Assembly: GCA_036365145.1 (NCBI GenBank)
Contig: JAEOAD010000034.1
Coordinates: 17,699,501-17,763,500, forward strand
Reading direction: 5' to 3'
Source: Orientallactaga sibirica
Taxonomy: Eukaryota > Chordata > Mammalia > Rodentia > Dipodidae
DNA: 64,000 nucleotides
The position numbers were made by a program, and so were the translations under genes. Position 1 is the first letter of the stretch. Each line of letters starts with the position of its first letter. The notes under the pieces were generated by a model. The model was given only the letters and a program-made list of their open reading frames with translations, was not told where the DNA came from and did no database searches. Of the stretch, positions 1 to 11,992 are shown piece by piece.

Positions 1-455
1 CTAAAATTAGAGTTCCTAGAATAGCAAAAGAAAATTTAGAAACTTTCAGATGCAGGAAGAATTACCTTACTCTCCACACCTGTAATCTAACCTGGGGTTC
101 TTAATTTTGGTTGGTTTGTTCTACATAAATAGAGGTAATTATTATATAATTACAAATGAACTTTTCTTGGAGGGAAAATGTCAATGGATTTCTTTTTGTC
201 CTTCTACTAATTAAGGACATTATTCCTTGTAATAGTTCCCAATTGGCAGGTGGAAATATTATCTCTGAAATACATTTAAAAAAATTACTTGAGCCTGAAG
301 TTCAGCAGCTACATATTCGACTGTTTTGGTTTCCTGCTGGTCAGTTTGCAACACATTTTAATGGTTACTACAGTATCTTTCCTCCAAAGTGAATTATGAC
401 TTGAACTTTCTCTCTTTGTTATTTAAGCATGTGGTAGCTAGGAGACCAGACCATC
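1..455. other. unique sequence, no gene seen
   Basis: AT-rich sequence. The only open frame (156-392) starts in ordinary intergenic-looking DNA and has no domain, signal peptide or repeat I recognise. No repeat family is evident. Confidence 0.5.
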
Positions 456-565
456 AGCTGCATTTTCCTAACAAAGGAAAGGAAGCCCAGAAAGGTTAAG
501 TGACTCACCAAAGATCACATGACAAATAGGACCACATGTTAGACCTCTCTGATCAGAACAAGTCA
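456..565 (-). repeat. MIR fragment (ancient tRNA-derived SINE)
   Basis: The core pattern of antisense MIR is visible: AGAAAGGTTAAGTGACTCAC followed by a stretch like the usual AAGATCACA and CAAATAGGACC. It is heavily diverged and truncated. The call rests on memory of the MIR consensus. Confidence 0.5.
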
Positions 566-1257
566 GACAGGAAGATTATCACTCTATTTCTTCTTGCTTA
601 TCTATTATCTTCTCTCTTCCCCTGTAACTCTACACAACACGACATTCAGGGGGACAGTAGAAAACACATGGCTTCACCAGCAGCAAACACATTCTGTAAA
701 TAAGAGTGCAATTACTGGCTGAGAAGACTGGGACTCACTAGTGCAATATTTTATCTGCTGGCTGTGCGATTCATTAAAACAGATATCTTGTGTGTTAATC
801 ACTCTGCCAAACTACCATCTGTTTCCACCCCAGCCTCCTCCCAACCCTAAACACCCCCTATACCTCCTGCCACAATCCCAAACATGCTTTGGTATAGGTA
901 TGGACAGCTTGTGAGAGGGATGTCAGGGGCTTGGGCAATAATTCATCTTTGGGCTTGACAGAAAAATCTGTTGGATGCACTGAATTCACATAGCAGGGCT
1001 TTCTGGGCAGAATCTTGGATGTGGAAAGAGGATGGCTCCCTCTTGTTTGGAACAAATGCTCACTCCTTCTCCTTATGCTCTACTCACAATGGTTATGAGT
1101 TCTCCAGGACAGCCTAGAAGTATTCCAGAACCCAAGCATGAGCCACCTGAGTAAAGGGATGACAAATCAAATACTACTATGAAAATAAATAAAGATCATA
1201 GTTTTCACATTATTGTTATTAATAACTTAATAATACTAGCATGGCTAATAATATAAT
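566..1257. other. unique sequence, no gene seen
   Basis: No repeat or coding signal recognised. Composition is ordinary, with a CT-rich patch near 590-620 and a C-rich patch near 825-870. The short frame at 858-1055 on the minus strand shows no protein features. Confidence 0.45.
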
Positions 1258-1455
1258 AGTAGTGATTTTTATTAATCACTTAATAGGTTTCCAAGATCAC
1301 ACCAAGCACTTTGTATCCATTTTCTCATTTTAATATCTAGAATAACCTTGCTTTCTTCCTAGAGGTGATCCAACTAAATAATACCCAGGCTTCTTATTTA
1401 GATTGCTAATTCAAGGATATAGCAATTAGGTGGCAGAAACTGGTTCAGATACCTC
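1258..1455 (-). repeat. MIR-like fragment
   Basis: Elements resembling antisense MIR appear in order: a CCAAGCACTTTGTATCCAT-like start, a TTTTCTCATTTTAAT region, and a GGTGGCAGAAACTGGTTCA end. Divergence is high and the boundaries are approximate. Confidence 0.4.
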
Positions 1456-1685
1456 TTTTATTTGTGGGGGCAGGTACCTGTGCCATGGATATCAGAGGAC
1501 AACCTCAGGTGACCCATACCATCTTGGTTGAGGCAGGGTCTGCTCATAGTTCTCTGTGCATTCTCCAGGATAGCTTGGATAACAGCATCCAGCTTTACAT
1601 GAGCTCTGGGTATCTAAACACAGGCACTTGTGCTTATGTGTTAGTCACTTTACTCATTGAGCCTTCTCTCCAGACTTGTGATGTC
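1456..1685 (-). repeat. old rodent B4/RSINE-like SINE
   Basis: Reads as an antisense tRNA-type SINE. It carries the AGAGGACAACCTCAGGTG and GAGGCAGGGTCTGCTCA motifs and ends in a CACTTTACTCATTGAGCC-like block followed by TCTCTCCAG. That order matches my memory of rodent B4/RSINE1 composites. The short frame inside it (1464-1691) is fortuitous. Confidence 0.45.
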
Positions 1686-2925
1686 GACTAATCTTGTGTG
1701 ATATAAAGTCATATACTTTTAATGCCTATATTACGTTTCATGCTTTACAAATCTATAGAAATGGTCACAAATGGACCATATTACACAAACAGTTATGTCA
1801 TAAAGTATGTTTATAATATTAATTTTTTTTCTTTACTCACTATAACTAATGAAGTTTGGGTTTGGGTTGTTTTTCCAATTTTCACTTTTATAAAGTGACA
1901 ATGTCAAACAAAGAAAGATAAGCTGAAGCTAAGAAAACTTTGTTCAGAATCACTCAACACACTCTCAGTAACATATCTGTCATGGCCAATGTATTTTCTA
2001 ATGTTCCCATGGATGCCACTCCTCGATCTTGGTAGTTGGGCATGGCCTTTCTAATTGGTGATCAAGGCTAAGTATTTCCCCATTCCTGTGGTCTAACCTG
2101 CAGAACCACAGTGAGCACATTCATGGGTGGTAATGTATAAATACTGGAGTTTTCTCAAACTATTCACATTCTGGTTTCAGTGAGGTGAAATGTATAGGTC
2201 AGTCAAGTCCAAGGACATAGTTAGGTTGAAACACTCACTTAACATTAAAAAAAAATGGGTAAAGGCACTTGCACAAAATTACTTAGAAATAGTCACAGTG
2301 ATGCATTAATCTAAGCAGGCCACCCTTGTGGGGATAAGTTTCTTGTTACTTCACAAGCTGTTGCTGGTGAAGTTGGTCTTGAGTGCACATTGTCACAGTC
2401 CAAGACCCCCTCAAAGGCTTACTTTTCCTCCACACTACTTTGATAGATTCTCTAGCAGAAAATCTGTTGACCTGGGAGGCTGCAGACCCAGGTCTTGGTA
2501 TAGGTACACCATTAACTGAACTGTGACTATAAAGAGGTTCTCATTTAATCTCTGGAACTCAGTGTCCACAAGAAATCTGGGACTACATGAAATAAACCAC
2601 ACATTCCAGCCAATAGCTTCCCAAGCCTAGAGCTCTTAGTCCCATCAATTAGCGGCTTCCTTCTGCTTCCCTTCAATATCCTTTCATTTTCCCTTTATGC
2701 TAATATCACTGAGATGAGTAACTTCTGCATCACCTGCACTCCATCACCACAATCTTCACTGTCCCCAACCTCAGCATGCTGCTGGGAAACACTCCTCGTG
2801 CTTCAACAGTGAAAACATGATTTCTCATTCTAATCTTCTCATTGACTCCAATACTTACCTTGGACCATTAAAGAATGCCATTCTAAAGCTGTTAGAGGAA
2901 GGGGAAACAAGATTCCTGTTTGTAT
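1686..2925. other. mostly unique sequence, no gene seen
   Basis: No clear repeat or exon. The short frame at 2328-2519 has no features beyond hydrophobic residues at its start. Old diverged repeats could be hidden here. Confidence 0.4.
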
Positions 2926-3285
2926 CCTGCTACAGTTTCATGTTTAGTGTTCCCCAATAGTTAAGCTGTAAATATTTGGTTCATGCTTGGCACTACAGAA
3001 AAGAAGTAGAAACATTGACGAGTGATAGGTCTCAAGAACATTGTGACCTTAAAGGGGAATCTATGTCTTTAGTCTTCTCTTTCTTTCTTGCCTCTGCTCA
3101 TGAAACGAATGGTTTTGTTTTAAAATAAATTCCTGCCAGAATGTATTACCTTGTTGCAGGCTTAAAAGCAACATAGCCACACCTTCATCAATTGGATCTT
3201 CTGAAACTGTGGATCAAAATAAACATTTCTTCTTTATAAGTTGATGATTTCATGTATATTTTAGTAACAGAAAGCTGGCTCACAC
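2926..3285 (+). mobile_element. LTR of ERVL-MaLR type, old solo copy
   Basis: It opens near TGCTACAGTTTCATGTTTAG and ends in a block with the polyadenylation signal AATAAA (CAAAATAAACATTTCTTC) and a terminal ...CTCACACA. This layout is that of a rodent MaLR-type LTR: TG start, AATAAA about 70 bases before the end, CA end. The copy is diverged, boundaries are approximate and the family is not resolved. Confidence 0.5.
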
Positions 3286-3674
3286 ATGTCCAAACCCCAC
3301 GGGCTTCAGACAATTGGCAGGCATTTTCTCCAAAGATTCTATTTACTAAAAATAAATGTTTCTTGAGTTTATATTTTATGAAACATTGATATAAGTATAA
3401 TGAAGATAAGAAAAGGCATATCAAAATTGCTTAACTATAATACAGAATAAAATTTCTCTTTATACCATATACTATGAAAATATCATTTTGATATCAATAT
3501 AGCCTAGCTTTTCTTCCTCTTCCATTTTCCTACATATGAAATCTGTATTAAAAAATAAATATCTTCTCCTTTGATCCCATATTCTCTGCTTAAATTAGGC
3601 TAAATAACATCCATTTCTTCATGTTGCCTGAGTCTTTTTGAATCAGCATCCTTTAACACACCCCCAACCATGAC
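3286..3674. other. AT-rich sequence, no gene seen
   Basis: Nothing recognisable. The minus frame at 3188-3424 overlaps the LTR end and looks fortuitous. Confidence 0.4.
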
Positions 3675-3885
3675 ACCACCAAAAGCATCACTTCCTACAC
3701 AAGAGTTATGGTAATTCCTTCTGCATGGCTAGGATACATCTGTATCCATCCCCCATTTAAAAAAATGCCTGAAGACTGTATGCCATTTATGGTGTTCCCC
3801 TGAAATTTGTAAACTTGAAATAAACCCTTTCCTCCTATAAACTGCTCATGGTTGAGTGTCCAGCAATCCAGAGTTGACTGCAACA
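3675..3885 (+). mobile_element. 3' part of a MaLR-type LTR
   Basis: It contains GAAATAAACCCTTTCCTCC (polyadenylation signal), then the GCTCATGGTTGAGTGTCCAG block, and ends in GACTGCAACA, which is the usual closing sequence of this LTR class. The 5' part is missing or too diverged to see. Confidence 0.5.
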
Positions 3886-4029
3886 ACCTGTAAAATAATT
3901 ACTCCCTACTGCCTCCTGAGGAGTCCAGGATTCCCCTGGAGATTATCATTTCTGCTCTATGTTCTATAGTTGATTATTTTCCTCATTAAATTATTATCAG
4001 CATTCATCTTGTGTGACAGCCCAGGAGAG

Positions 4030-4760
4030 TGTCCTTCCTTTTTAAGGATGAATGATATTTGGCTGGGTTTATACCATCTTTCCTTATATCATATTTAATA
4101 ATGACCATTTATGTTGTTTCCATGTTCAGGCTATTGGGAACTATATTGTTGAGAAGAAAAGCAAACAAATGTATTCATACTACTTTGATTTCAATTTTTA
4201 AACTACATGCAGAGAAAGCTGGATCATATGGTAAGGCCATTTTTAGTGTTTTGAAGAATTCCCTACAGTTTTTCATAGTCTTTGGACCAATTTACAATCT
4301 TGCTAATAACAAATATATTTTCTAATAGTTCCATGAATTCTCCAACATTTGGTCTTTTATCTTCAATTACTTTTTTATTTGATAGTAGCCAATTTGTTGG
4401 AGAAAATCATAGTAGTTGTAATTTTCATCACTCCAGTTGTTAGTGATATCAAACACCTTTCCATATACTGTTGTCTATTTGTAGATCTTCTCTGAGAAAT
4501 GGCCAATCAAGTCTCATGTCCTTTTATCATCAAGTTGCTTATCTATTATCACTGTTACATTTATTAGTTATTCACATATTCTATATATAAATCTCTAATC
4601 ACATCTTTTATTTGAAAATACTTATTCTGTGGATTGTCTTTTGGTGCATCTTTAATATTATAATTGTTCAATAATTGTTCTTTCTATGTTGAACCTTTTA
4701 TTTATATACTATCCTTCTCTGCTTCTTACATTTTTTGACTTTGTATCATTTTGCCATGTA
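4030..4760 (-). mobile_element. ancient L1 (L1M-like) ORF2 3' region, antisense
   Basis: The plus strand reads as antisense L1. GCTGGATCATATGGTAAG, then CCAATTTACAATCTTGC, a GATAGTAGCCAATTTGTTGG block and AGTGATATCAAACACCTTTC appear in the order expected for the 3' part of ORF2. It is strongly diverged and no reading frame survives. The plus-strand frame at 4059-4325 is a shadow of it. Confidence 0.6.
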
Positions 4761-5469
4761 TTAGAGCAACTGCTTTTATCTTATTAACTATGAACTTTAC
4801 TGTATGAATAAATTGTGTGTTAGTAATATTCCTTTCAGCTTATTCTTTATACCCTCCCTTCCATTCCACTAAGGGCCTTCTTCAGTGTGGTTATTGGTAT
4901 GTACTATGGGGCCATGAATGCATCAGGAAAATGCATCAGGATACCCCTTCCCATGTTGCTTTTGCAACCTTTCTACCACCTTTTCTGCAATGCCAGCAGG
5001 TGTGTTATAAGTCTACTTTAATGGTGAGCTTTTTGCAACCTCTGGATTTCTGATTTGATGAGTTATGAGTGTCCTCAGTAGCACCATCTCCCTGGAGTAG
5101 ATTTTCAGGATGGCAGTGAGAGCAGCCCTCATGTTTAAATCTCCACTTCTGTGATGCATCCTGGGCCCTGTCAGATGTGCCAGAGGTGGATCATCCTAGG
5201 TGGTCAGATATCTTTTCTTGTATTGATGGATATCTATTCCCTGGTTTTGCTACAATTGTAAAACAAAGCAGATTCTCCAAGAGTGAAGGTAGCATGGGTT
5301 GAAGGGGAATAAACACAGTTACTTAAGAGACATTTTGATGGATATAGCTGGTCTTTTGGCTGAAGACCATCCAGAACTTCTCCCTGGAGTCTATAATCAT
5401 GAAGTACCTGCTTTGGGAAGGCTACTATTGGGAAAGAGTATATCATTTGCCCTTTCCTTTCAATATATT
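4761..5469. other. unassigned sequence between old L1 pieces
   Basis: May be diverged L1 sequence linking the flanking antisense pieces, but I cannot align it from memory. The overlapping short frames at 5234-5484 on both strands have no protein features. Confidence 0.35.
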
Positions 5470-6017
5470 TGTATTTGGATCTAAACTGAATCTTTTTTTG
5501 ATTAGATGGAGTTAGTTATTTGGATTTAGTTAGTTACTTCATATATCTTTTGTTTTGTCACTTTTTGTCTTTAGATATAAGTTCAAAATATTCTAAGTTT
5601 ATTGCTGATAAGGAAGGACTTACCTCTGCTATTTTTTTCTTATTCTTCCCCATATGCCTTATGGCTTTTTTTGCTCTGTCTTTTGTCACATTGTTTTGTC
5701 ACTTTTAATTTAGTTGATTTTATTTATAATATTTTTTTTTCCTTTTTGTGTTTTTTTCTATGCATATTTTGAATCTGTTTTTCATGTGGTTATGCTGGTG
5801 ATTGCTTTTAGCATTGTAAAATTAAGACATTCTAGTTTATATTTATACCAGGATATCTAGAATGAAGTATAAAACCTCTGTTACATTTTACTACTCTTTT
5901 CTCAACCCTATCCATTGAGTTGAAAAAAAATTACACATTTATACAATACACGGGATTCATAAATTATGTAGAAAACAAAATATAGAGTTACAAACTCAAA
6001 ATTACAGTAATGTTAAT

Positions 6018-6019
<2 letters not shown>

Positions 6020-6052
<33 letters not shown>
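6020..6052. repeat. (CA)n microsatellite
   Basis: About 16 uninterrupted CA units, followed by a TA-rich patch. Confidence 0.95.
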
Positions 6053-6055
<3 letters not shown>

Positions 6056-6089
6056 TATATATACATATTACATAGATATATATTATTTT

Positions 6090-6265
6090 TGAGAGAGAGA
6101 AAGAATGAATTGGCTTGCTAGGGCCTGTATCCTCTGCAATCAGACTCCAGATGTGTGTGTATGTGTGACCTCATGTATCTGGCTTACATGGGTTCTGGGG
6201 AGTTGAATGTAGGTTCTTAGGCTTCTCAGGAAATCTCCTTAACCACTAAGCCCTCTATCCAACCC
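6090..6265 (-). mobile_element. tRNA-derived SINE, old copy
   Basis: Antisense copy of the window's main tRNA SINE. It has a GA-rich start (the (CT)n of the sense strand), CAGACTCCAGATGTG, ATCTGGCTTACATGGGTTC, then CCTTAACCACTAAGCCCTC at the tRNA-like head. Diverged. Confidence 0.75.
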
Positions 6266-7164
6266 AAGCAGTGCTACTTTTAAGTATTAGTATGATAAAT
6301 CATAAAATGTTTGGTTACAAAATATTATTGCAATATTAACATTGACTATTGCTCAGACAATTAATTTCATTGAGAACTTTATTCTTTTGTTTGACTTTGA
6401 CTTACTGTCCATGGGTGTGTCCTTTTATTTTAATTTACAAAAATTCTTAGGCATATCTTATAGAGTAAGTCTAGTGATATCAATCTACTTCAGCATCTAT
6501 GTTTATCATAAAATATCTTAATTTAACACTTATTAATGTTGGGGAGCTTTTCCAACTGGAGAATTCTTGCTTGGCATTTCTTTCTTTTTTCTGTAAGCAC
6601 TTTCAAATACCTATTTACTGCCATTTGGCCTGCAAGTTTCTAGCTTAAAACACATTGATATGGTATTGAACATCCCCACTAACTGCAATGTCCTTCCTTC
6701 TTATCTTCCCAACTTAGTCTTCACCTTATATTTCAAAACACTGGCTTTGTATTGGGTCTCAGCTGGTAAAAAATTATAAAATGTGAATTTCCAAGTATTA
6801 TATCCTCAAATATTATCTTTCCTTTTCTCTCATTCCTTTCCTGATGGGCTCTGCAGGTTGCTCAGGCACTCCTCCATTTCCTTCAACTTATTTTTTGTTC
6901 ATTCTATACTTTAGACAGAGTATTTTCCATTGTTATATACTTAGTTAATTTTTTCTACTTCCCACTCATATTTCAGTTGAATCTCTGAAGGATATTTTTT
7001 ATTTAAGTTATTGTATATGTTTCATTAGTTTCAGATTTTCTTTGGGTTTTTGACATTGTTGGTGTTTCTACATATATTTCTTACTTATTTTACCTTTAAT
7101 ACTATTATTTAAAGTGTTTTATTTTCTGGTACATACATCTACAACTAGACCTTTAGCCTGGACT

Positions 7165-7225
7165 TTCTTTTTACTTTATTTTATTTTATTTTATTTTATT
7201 TATTTTTAATTTTATTTATTCTTAT
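7165..7225. repeat. (TTTTA)n simple repeat
   Basis: Pentameric TTTTA/ATTTT units directly abutting the L1 3' end that follows. It could be the decayed poly(A) tail of that L1 in antisense. Confidence 0.8.
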
Positions 7226-7610
7226 GTATTTATTCTGGTTTTACATTCATAGTGGTGACTCCATTATCCTCCTTCCTGTCCTCCCTCTTCCATAGGGACC
7301 CTCATCAATGGGGAATGTGGTTCACACATTGTAGGGGTAATCAGAAGCTATGGGGGATAGGCCAAATCTCTGTGCATAATGCCCCAACTTGTGGCTCTAA
7401 CATTCTTTCCGCCCCCTCTTCCGCAAATTTCCCTGAGCCACATTGGGGTCATTTTAGCTCTACTTCAGTGATGAGGTTTTGGGAGCTTTTATGTCTCTAG
7501 ATATCTGGCTTAGTGGGAGTTAGATGTTCTCTGTGTTTAGCTCCTTCAACCTTTTTCTGGTGTCGTGATCCCCAAGAGTGCTGAACTCTTGCCTTTCCTC
7601 CACATTACTC
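7226..7610 (-). mobile_element. L1 3' UTR fragment, antisense (subfamily B)
   Basis: Aligns by eye with the reverse complement of the 3' UTR at about 53,940-54,230. The shared blocks are TGTGGCTCTAACA, TTTCCCTGAGCCA and CTACTTCAGTGATGAGG, followed by TATGTCTCTAGATATCTGG. 5'-truncated. The open frame within it (7252-7500) is an antisense artefact. Confidence 0.65.
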
Positions 7611-7639
7611 TGTGGTTTCAGCTGGAGCCCTGGTTATTT

Positions 7640-7880
7640 TATTTATTTTATTTATTTTTACTTTAATATTTAATTTTTTGAAGGAGAGAGAGGGAAAGAG
7701 AAAGAAAAGAGAGAGAGAATGAAAATTGGCACAGCAGGGACTCTTGCCATTGCAAACAAACTCTAGATGCATGTACCACTTTGTGCATCTGGCTTTATGT
7801 GAGTACTGGAGTCTTGAACTCAGGCTAGCTGGCTTGACAAGCAAACACATTTAACCACTGAACCAAATCTCCAAAACCTT
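7640..7880 (-). mobile_element. tRNA-derived SINE
   Basis: Antisense copy. An AT-rich tail remnant and GA-rich tract are followed by GGCACAGCAGGGACTCTTGC, CTCTAGATGCATGTACCAC, CATCTGGCTTTATGTGAGT and the tRNA-like head CATTTAACCACTGAACC. Moderately diverged. Confidence 0.8.
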
Positions 7881-7902
7881 TTTTATACTTTAAATGGACC
7901 CA

Positions 7903-8122
7903 CTTAAAATATATATATATATAATTTATTTGAGAAAGAGAGAGAGGGAGAGGAAGAGGCAGAAAAAAAGAGAGAATGGACACACCAGGGCCGCTAATGC
8001 AAATGAACTCCAGATGCATGCTCCCCCTTGTGTATCTGGCTTCCATGGGTCCTGGGGAATCAAACCAAGTTCCTTAGGCTTGACAAGCAAATGCTTTATC
8101 TGCTAAGCCATTTTCCCACCCC
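7903..8122 (-). mobile_element. tRNA-derived SINE with 9-bp TSD
   Basis: Antisense copy with (TA)n tail, GA-rich tract, ACACCAGGGCCGCTAATGC, CTCCAGATGCATGCTCCC and a head ending near CTAAGCCATTTTCCC. ATGGACCCA flanks it at 7894-7902 and 8123-8131, marking the target-site duplication. Frames on both strands here are shadows of the SINE. Confidence 0.85.
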
Positions 8123-8239
8123 ATGGACCCATTTCTTTAATCCCTTGGCAATCTTTGCAAATTTTGTTGACAAGTGGAAAATGGAATATAATAGTGTTAT
8201 AATCCCAAGAACAATATTTTCCAATTTGCCTTTAGATTT

Positions 8240-8296
8240 ATATTTTTATTTTATTTAATTTTGTTTTATTTTATTTCATTTTATTTTATTATTATA
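8240..8296. repeat. (TTTTA)n / AT-rich simple repeat
   Basis: Imperfect ATTTT pentamers, with no insert attached that I can identify. Confidence 0.7.
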
Positions 8297-9092
8297 GACT
8301 GCCTCTGTGTCAAAGGTCAAAGACTGGTTCATAGGATTCTTCTCAGGTTTCTCCAGGCTAGTTCTTTTTCCTAGTTAATATTCTCTATATGACCAGTTGA
8401 TTTGTAATGACCCACGACTTACATGTATATAATGTATTTTGATATTATTCCTCTACAGTAACTTGTTATCTAGCTCCTGCTCCCACTACCCCCCTTCTGC
8501 TTCCCAACTAAAAGTCATCCATCTTTCCTGCCTTTTCAAGAAACCCATGACTTATCTTTAATGTCTGCCTCACAAAAGTGCAGAAGGAAAGATGAAGCAC
8601 GGGGACAACATTGGTATTTTAAGGCTCCTCAATTGTGAGCATTTCAGCTGGATTGGGAGAAATTGTTTCAGTGGAGCAAGATACCACAACAAGGTTTATC
8701 TATTTCTTAGGCACCTCTGTCATCAGAAGAACAATCACAGCACCAAGTCCTGATAGTTGAATGATAAGGTCCATTTTACCATCCTGACTTCCACAAAGGA
8801 TGTGCAAATTTCTCCAGAAACATGTGTCCATGGAGCTTGGAGTAGGGAGTTGATAATATTATTACTTGTTGAAACTAACTATAATTAAGCATCTATTCTT
8901 TTTCCTATGAACTAAAAGCCTTCAGCAGACTCCAGAGGTAATAATTAGTAACATTAAACTGATTGTGCTAGTGCAATTATGGTTCAGTTGGTAAAACAGG
9001 TAACACATGATTCTATTTCACTACTCCCCTATCTTCTTATAATATTACCTATATAATTTTTGTGTTTTATTATGTTTTGCGACATGCATGTG

Positions 9093-9093
<1 letters not shown>
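8297..9093. other. unique sequence, no gene seen
   Basis: No repeat family or open frame of note. Composition is closer to average than its neighbours. Confidence 0.45.

Positions 9094-9130
<37 letters not shown>
9094..9130. repeat. (TG)n microsatellite
   Basis: About 18 uninterrupted TG units. Confidence 0.95.
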
Positions 9131-9132
<2 letters not shown>

Positions 9133-9245
9133 AATGACTGTGTGTGCAAAGATGCACAAGCCCCATAATCGACTGTCCAAGTTATCTGATATCCTCTATT
9201 ACTCTTCCACACTATTTTCTCTGAAGCTGGAAGTCACTGACTTTT

Positions 9246-9835
9246 AGTGCAATGGCTTGACCAGGCAGTCCCAGTGACCCATCTATCTCCACCACCTTCA
9301 GTGCTAGGTTATGGCTGGTGTTGGGTTTTTGTTTTTGTTTGTTTTGTTTTGTTGTTTTTTTGTATGTGTCTATGTGTCATACTGGTATGGTGGTACTGCT
9401 GTATGGTGTGTGTGTGTGATATATGCACGTGGATGTACAGATATGCTCATAGGTGCATAGAGGCCAGAGGGGAGCATCAGGTGTCCTTCCTGTATCACTC
9501 ATCCACATATTTCCTTGGAATAGCCTCTGTCTTTGAATGCAGAGAGTTATGGTTTTTGCAGTCCCAGTGATTTTACAGTCTCTGTACCCCACAGGACTGG
9601 GGCTGCAGACAAGCATGGGTTACGATGCCCCTTTGTGTTCGTGGGTCCTGGGGAATTGGAGTAAGTTGGCTTCAGGAACTATCAGGTCCTTGTGCTTGAG
9701 ATAGAGCAATTACCTGCTATGCCATTTCATCAGCATGATGCTTAGCTTTTATACTCGTGTTGGGAATCAAACTCAGATCTTCATGTCTGCCCAGCAAGTA
9801 CAATTGCTTGCTGAGCCATCTTCACCCCCTCCTTC
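9246..9835 (-). repeat. cluster of old rodent B4/RSINE-like SINE sequence
   Basis: Old antisense tRNA-type SINE blocks are visible: AGAGGCCAGAGGGGAGCATC near 9,460, TGGGTCCTGGGGAATTGGAG near 9,645, and GGGAATCAAACTCAGATCTT with TGCTGAGCCATCTTCACCC near 9,760-9,830. A T/G-rich tract and (TG)n lie inside. At least two elements are probable. Boundaries are uncertain. Confidence 0.45.
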
Positions 9836-9854
9836 CTCAGGACTTATAATTTCT

Positions 9855-10061
9855 CTTTTTATTTGTTTGAGAGATAGAGAGAAAGAGGCAGATAGAAATA
9901 AAGAGAAATAAGGGCATGCCAGGGCCTCCAGCCACTGCTAACAAACTCCAGACATGTGCCACCTTGTGCATCTGGCTTATGTGGGTTCTGGGGAAAAGAA
10001 CCTGAGTCCTTTGGCTTTGCAGGCAAGTGCCTTAACTGCTAAGCCATGTCTCCAGCCCAAT
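9855..10061 (-). mobile_element. tRNA-derived SINE with 13-bp TSD
   Basis: Antisense copy: GAGAGATAGAG tract, CCAGGGCCTCCAGCCACTGC, GTGCATCTGGCTTATGTGGG, GGCTTTGCAGGCAAGTGCC and AAGCCATGTCTCCAGCCC. ACTTATAATTTCT is repeated at 9842-9854 and 10062-10074, so the insertion boundaries are secure. Confidence 0.9.
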
Positions 10062-10096
10062 ACTTATAATTTCTTGATGATAGTTAAAAATTATGA

Positions 10097-10250
10097 GCCT
10101 GGCATGGTGGCACACACCTTTAATCCCATTACTTGGGAGGCAGAGGTAAGAGGATTGCCATGAGTTTGAAGCCACCCTGAGACTACCTAGCAAATTCCAG
10201 GTCAGCCTGAGCTAGAGTGAGACCCTACATCGAAAAAACAACAACAAAAA
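10097..10250 (+). mobile_element. B1-type SINE with 10-bp TSD
   Basis: Sense B1 monomer: CCTGGCATGGTGGCACACAC, a TTTAATCCCA B-box-adjacent block, GAGTTTGAAGCCACCCTGAG, AGTGAGACCCTACATCG and an A-rich tail. AAAAATTATG flanks it at 10086-10095 and 10246-10255. 7SL-RNA derived, and restricted to rodents among mammals I know. Confidence 0.9.
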
Positions 10251-11939
10251 TTATGTATGTGCATGTCTCATATGCTTGAATAGCTTGTATCCAAGTTTAG
10301 GACAATTCATCAGACTTTAGTAGCTAGTATATCTTGATTATAATAGGGTAAAAGTGTTTCTTCAGTGACTAAACAATTATCATAATGACACATTAAAATG
10401 GGAGTAACTGTATTTGAGTCTCATCTCAGCTGACCTCCCTTCTGTATTTCTTGATCATAGTTCTCAACGTATGACTCTATTAAAAAAAAAAAAAAAAAAC
10501 AAAAAATCTGTTTCTTTGAGATCATTCATCTGACCTGTTAATTTGTGTTAAGTGGCAATTTATCCAAGCCAAGCTTTTAAGTCCATTAAAAGTCTCATAG
10601 CTCGTCTCAAAGCTGAGAACACTGTAAAAGACAACATCAATCCTGAGCTCTGCCCTGCACTCAGAACAAGCTGACACTTTCAGTGGAGGTTTTCACATCA
10701 GCCCCATAGAATGACAACACACTGTGGAAGGTCACCACTTCTGAGATTTTCAAAGACCATCTTAAATTCCATAATTTCTTATACAGATTGCAAGTGGAGA
10801 AGAAACTAACTTATATGCTGTTATTCTCAAGAATCCTCATCTTTCAAACCTTTGTAATACACTTTTAAAAATAGTTCATAGAAACAACAAATTTGGCAGG
10901 CTAGATACAGCTCACTAATCTGGAAAATTTGTTTTAAAAAAATATAGATTTCTCTACATCATCTATATAAAGTTTCTGTGGAAAGACCCAATGCTGTATT
11001 TTTTTTTAAAGAACTCCTGACAGAATCTGGTTTTAGAGTTAATGTTTAAATCTTCTGGCAGATTATTACTGAATACAAGCAATCAAATGCCACTTATGAT
11101 TTCCTCTGGCATTTCCAGTAGGAGCCATCATGCCATGACCATGTCAGGAAGGAGAAAGTAAGACTCTGGGTGCTGGGATGCTTTGTCTGAGTCATAACTT
11201 TGCTGGACAGTTACAAAATGAACTAAGTCTCTTGAATCCTAGGCCATAACCTATCGAATGTTCATTTTATAAAGCTGAAAACTATAGTCAATAGTGTGAG
11301 TACTTATTAGCTTGTCAGTTTACAGTTAGTATATTAGAGAATGAGAAAACCAGCACAGATCATTATTCAGAAACAGAGTAATGTGAAGAAAACCGACTTT
11401 AGGGATCATGTATTTAATAATCCCTATCAGCTGTGTACCAAAGGAAATAGAATCCACTGAGATATCCCAGTAGATTATAAAGAATTAGTTTGTTTCTTTC
11501 TCTTTATTCCCACCTCTACATGGCCCCTTCATTATTTTCTGCCAATGACATATGCTTATTTCAAGTGTAGAGAGAAGAGAACTATACCACATAGTCTTTG
11601 AAGAACAGAAAAAGGAGGTATGAGGAAGGATGCATGTGCATCCCCAGGGTGAGGAACCACTACTACTGTGCAAGGAGGACCAGAATGCTCTGACTCATAA
11701 CTTTGTACCTCCATCCATCTGGTGGTCCATCTCCAGCAAGAGGTGCTTCTCTGAGTGATAACAATAGAGGACTTTTATTGGGCCATATTTTACTAGTTAG
11801 TAACGTTATTCTGCCCCAAAGTTAGCTGCTTTGCATAGCAATTGTTTCTTTTTCCTCTTTTATTAATACTTGCCTTAATATATGGAGACTGACAAAATTT
11901 TATCTATGAAACTATATCTGAATTAAACACACACATTAT
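10251..11939. other. repeat-poor sequence, no gene seen
   Basis: An A18-type run sits at about 10,481-10,499. The rest (especially 10,500-11,350) shows no repeat I recognise. No splice-bounded open frame is convincing. It could hold conserved non-coding sequence, but only an alignment could tell. Confidence 0.45.
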
Positions 11940-11992
11940 ATAGATAGATAGATAGATAGATAGATATAGATAGATAGATAGATAGATAGATA
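11940..11992. repeat. (GATA)n microsatellite
   Basis: About a dozen GATA units with one interruption (ATATAG), trailing into TATATG-rich sequence. The minus frame here (11904-12086) is a translated microsatellite. Confidence 0.95.

Larger units (their letters stand above)
5470..7150 (-). mobile_element. ancient L1/HAL1-like 5' region, antisense, interrupted
   Basis: From about 6,540 the sequence follows antisense L1M/HAL1 consensus: GTAAGCACTTTCAAATACC, GGCCTGCAAGTTTCTAGC, a TCTCTCATTCCTTTCCTGAT block, TTTCAGTTGAATCTCTG and TTCAGATTTTCTTTGGG. The earlier T-rich part (5,470-6,000) is probably the same element. A (CA)n tract and a tRNA SINE lie inside it. With 4,030-4,760 it may be one very old L1 in the minus orientation. 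Confidence 0.5.
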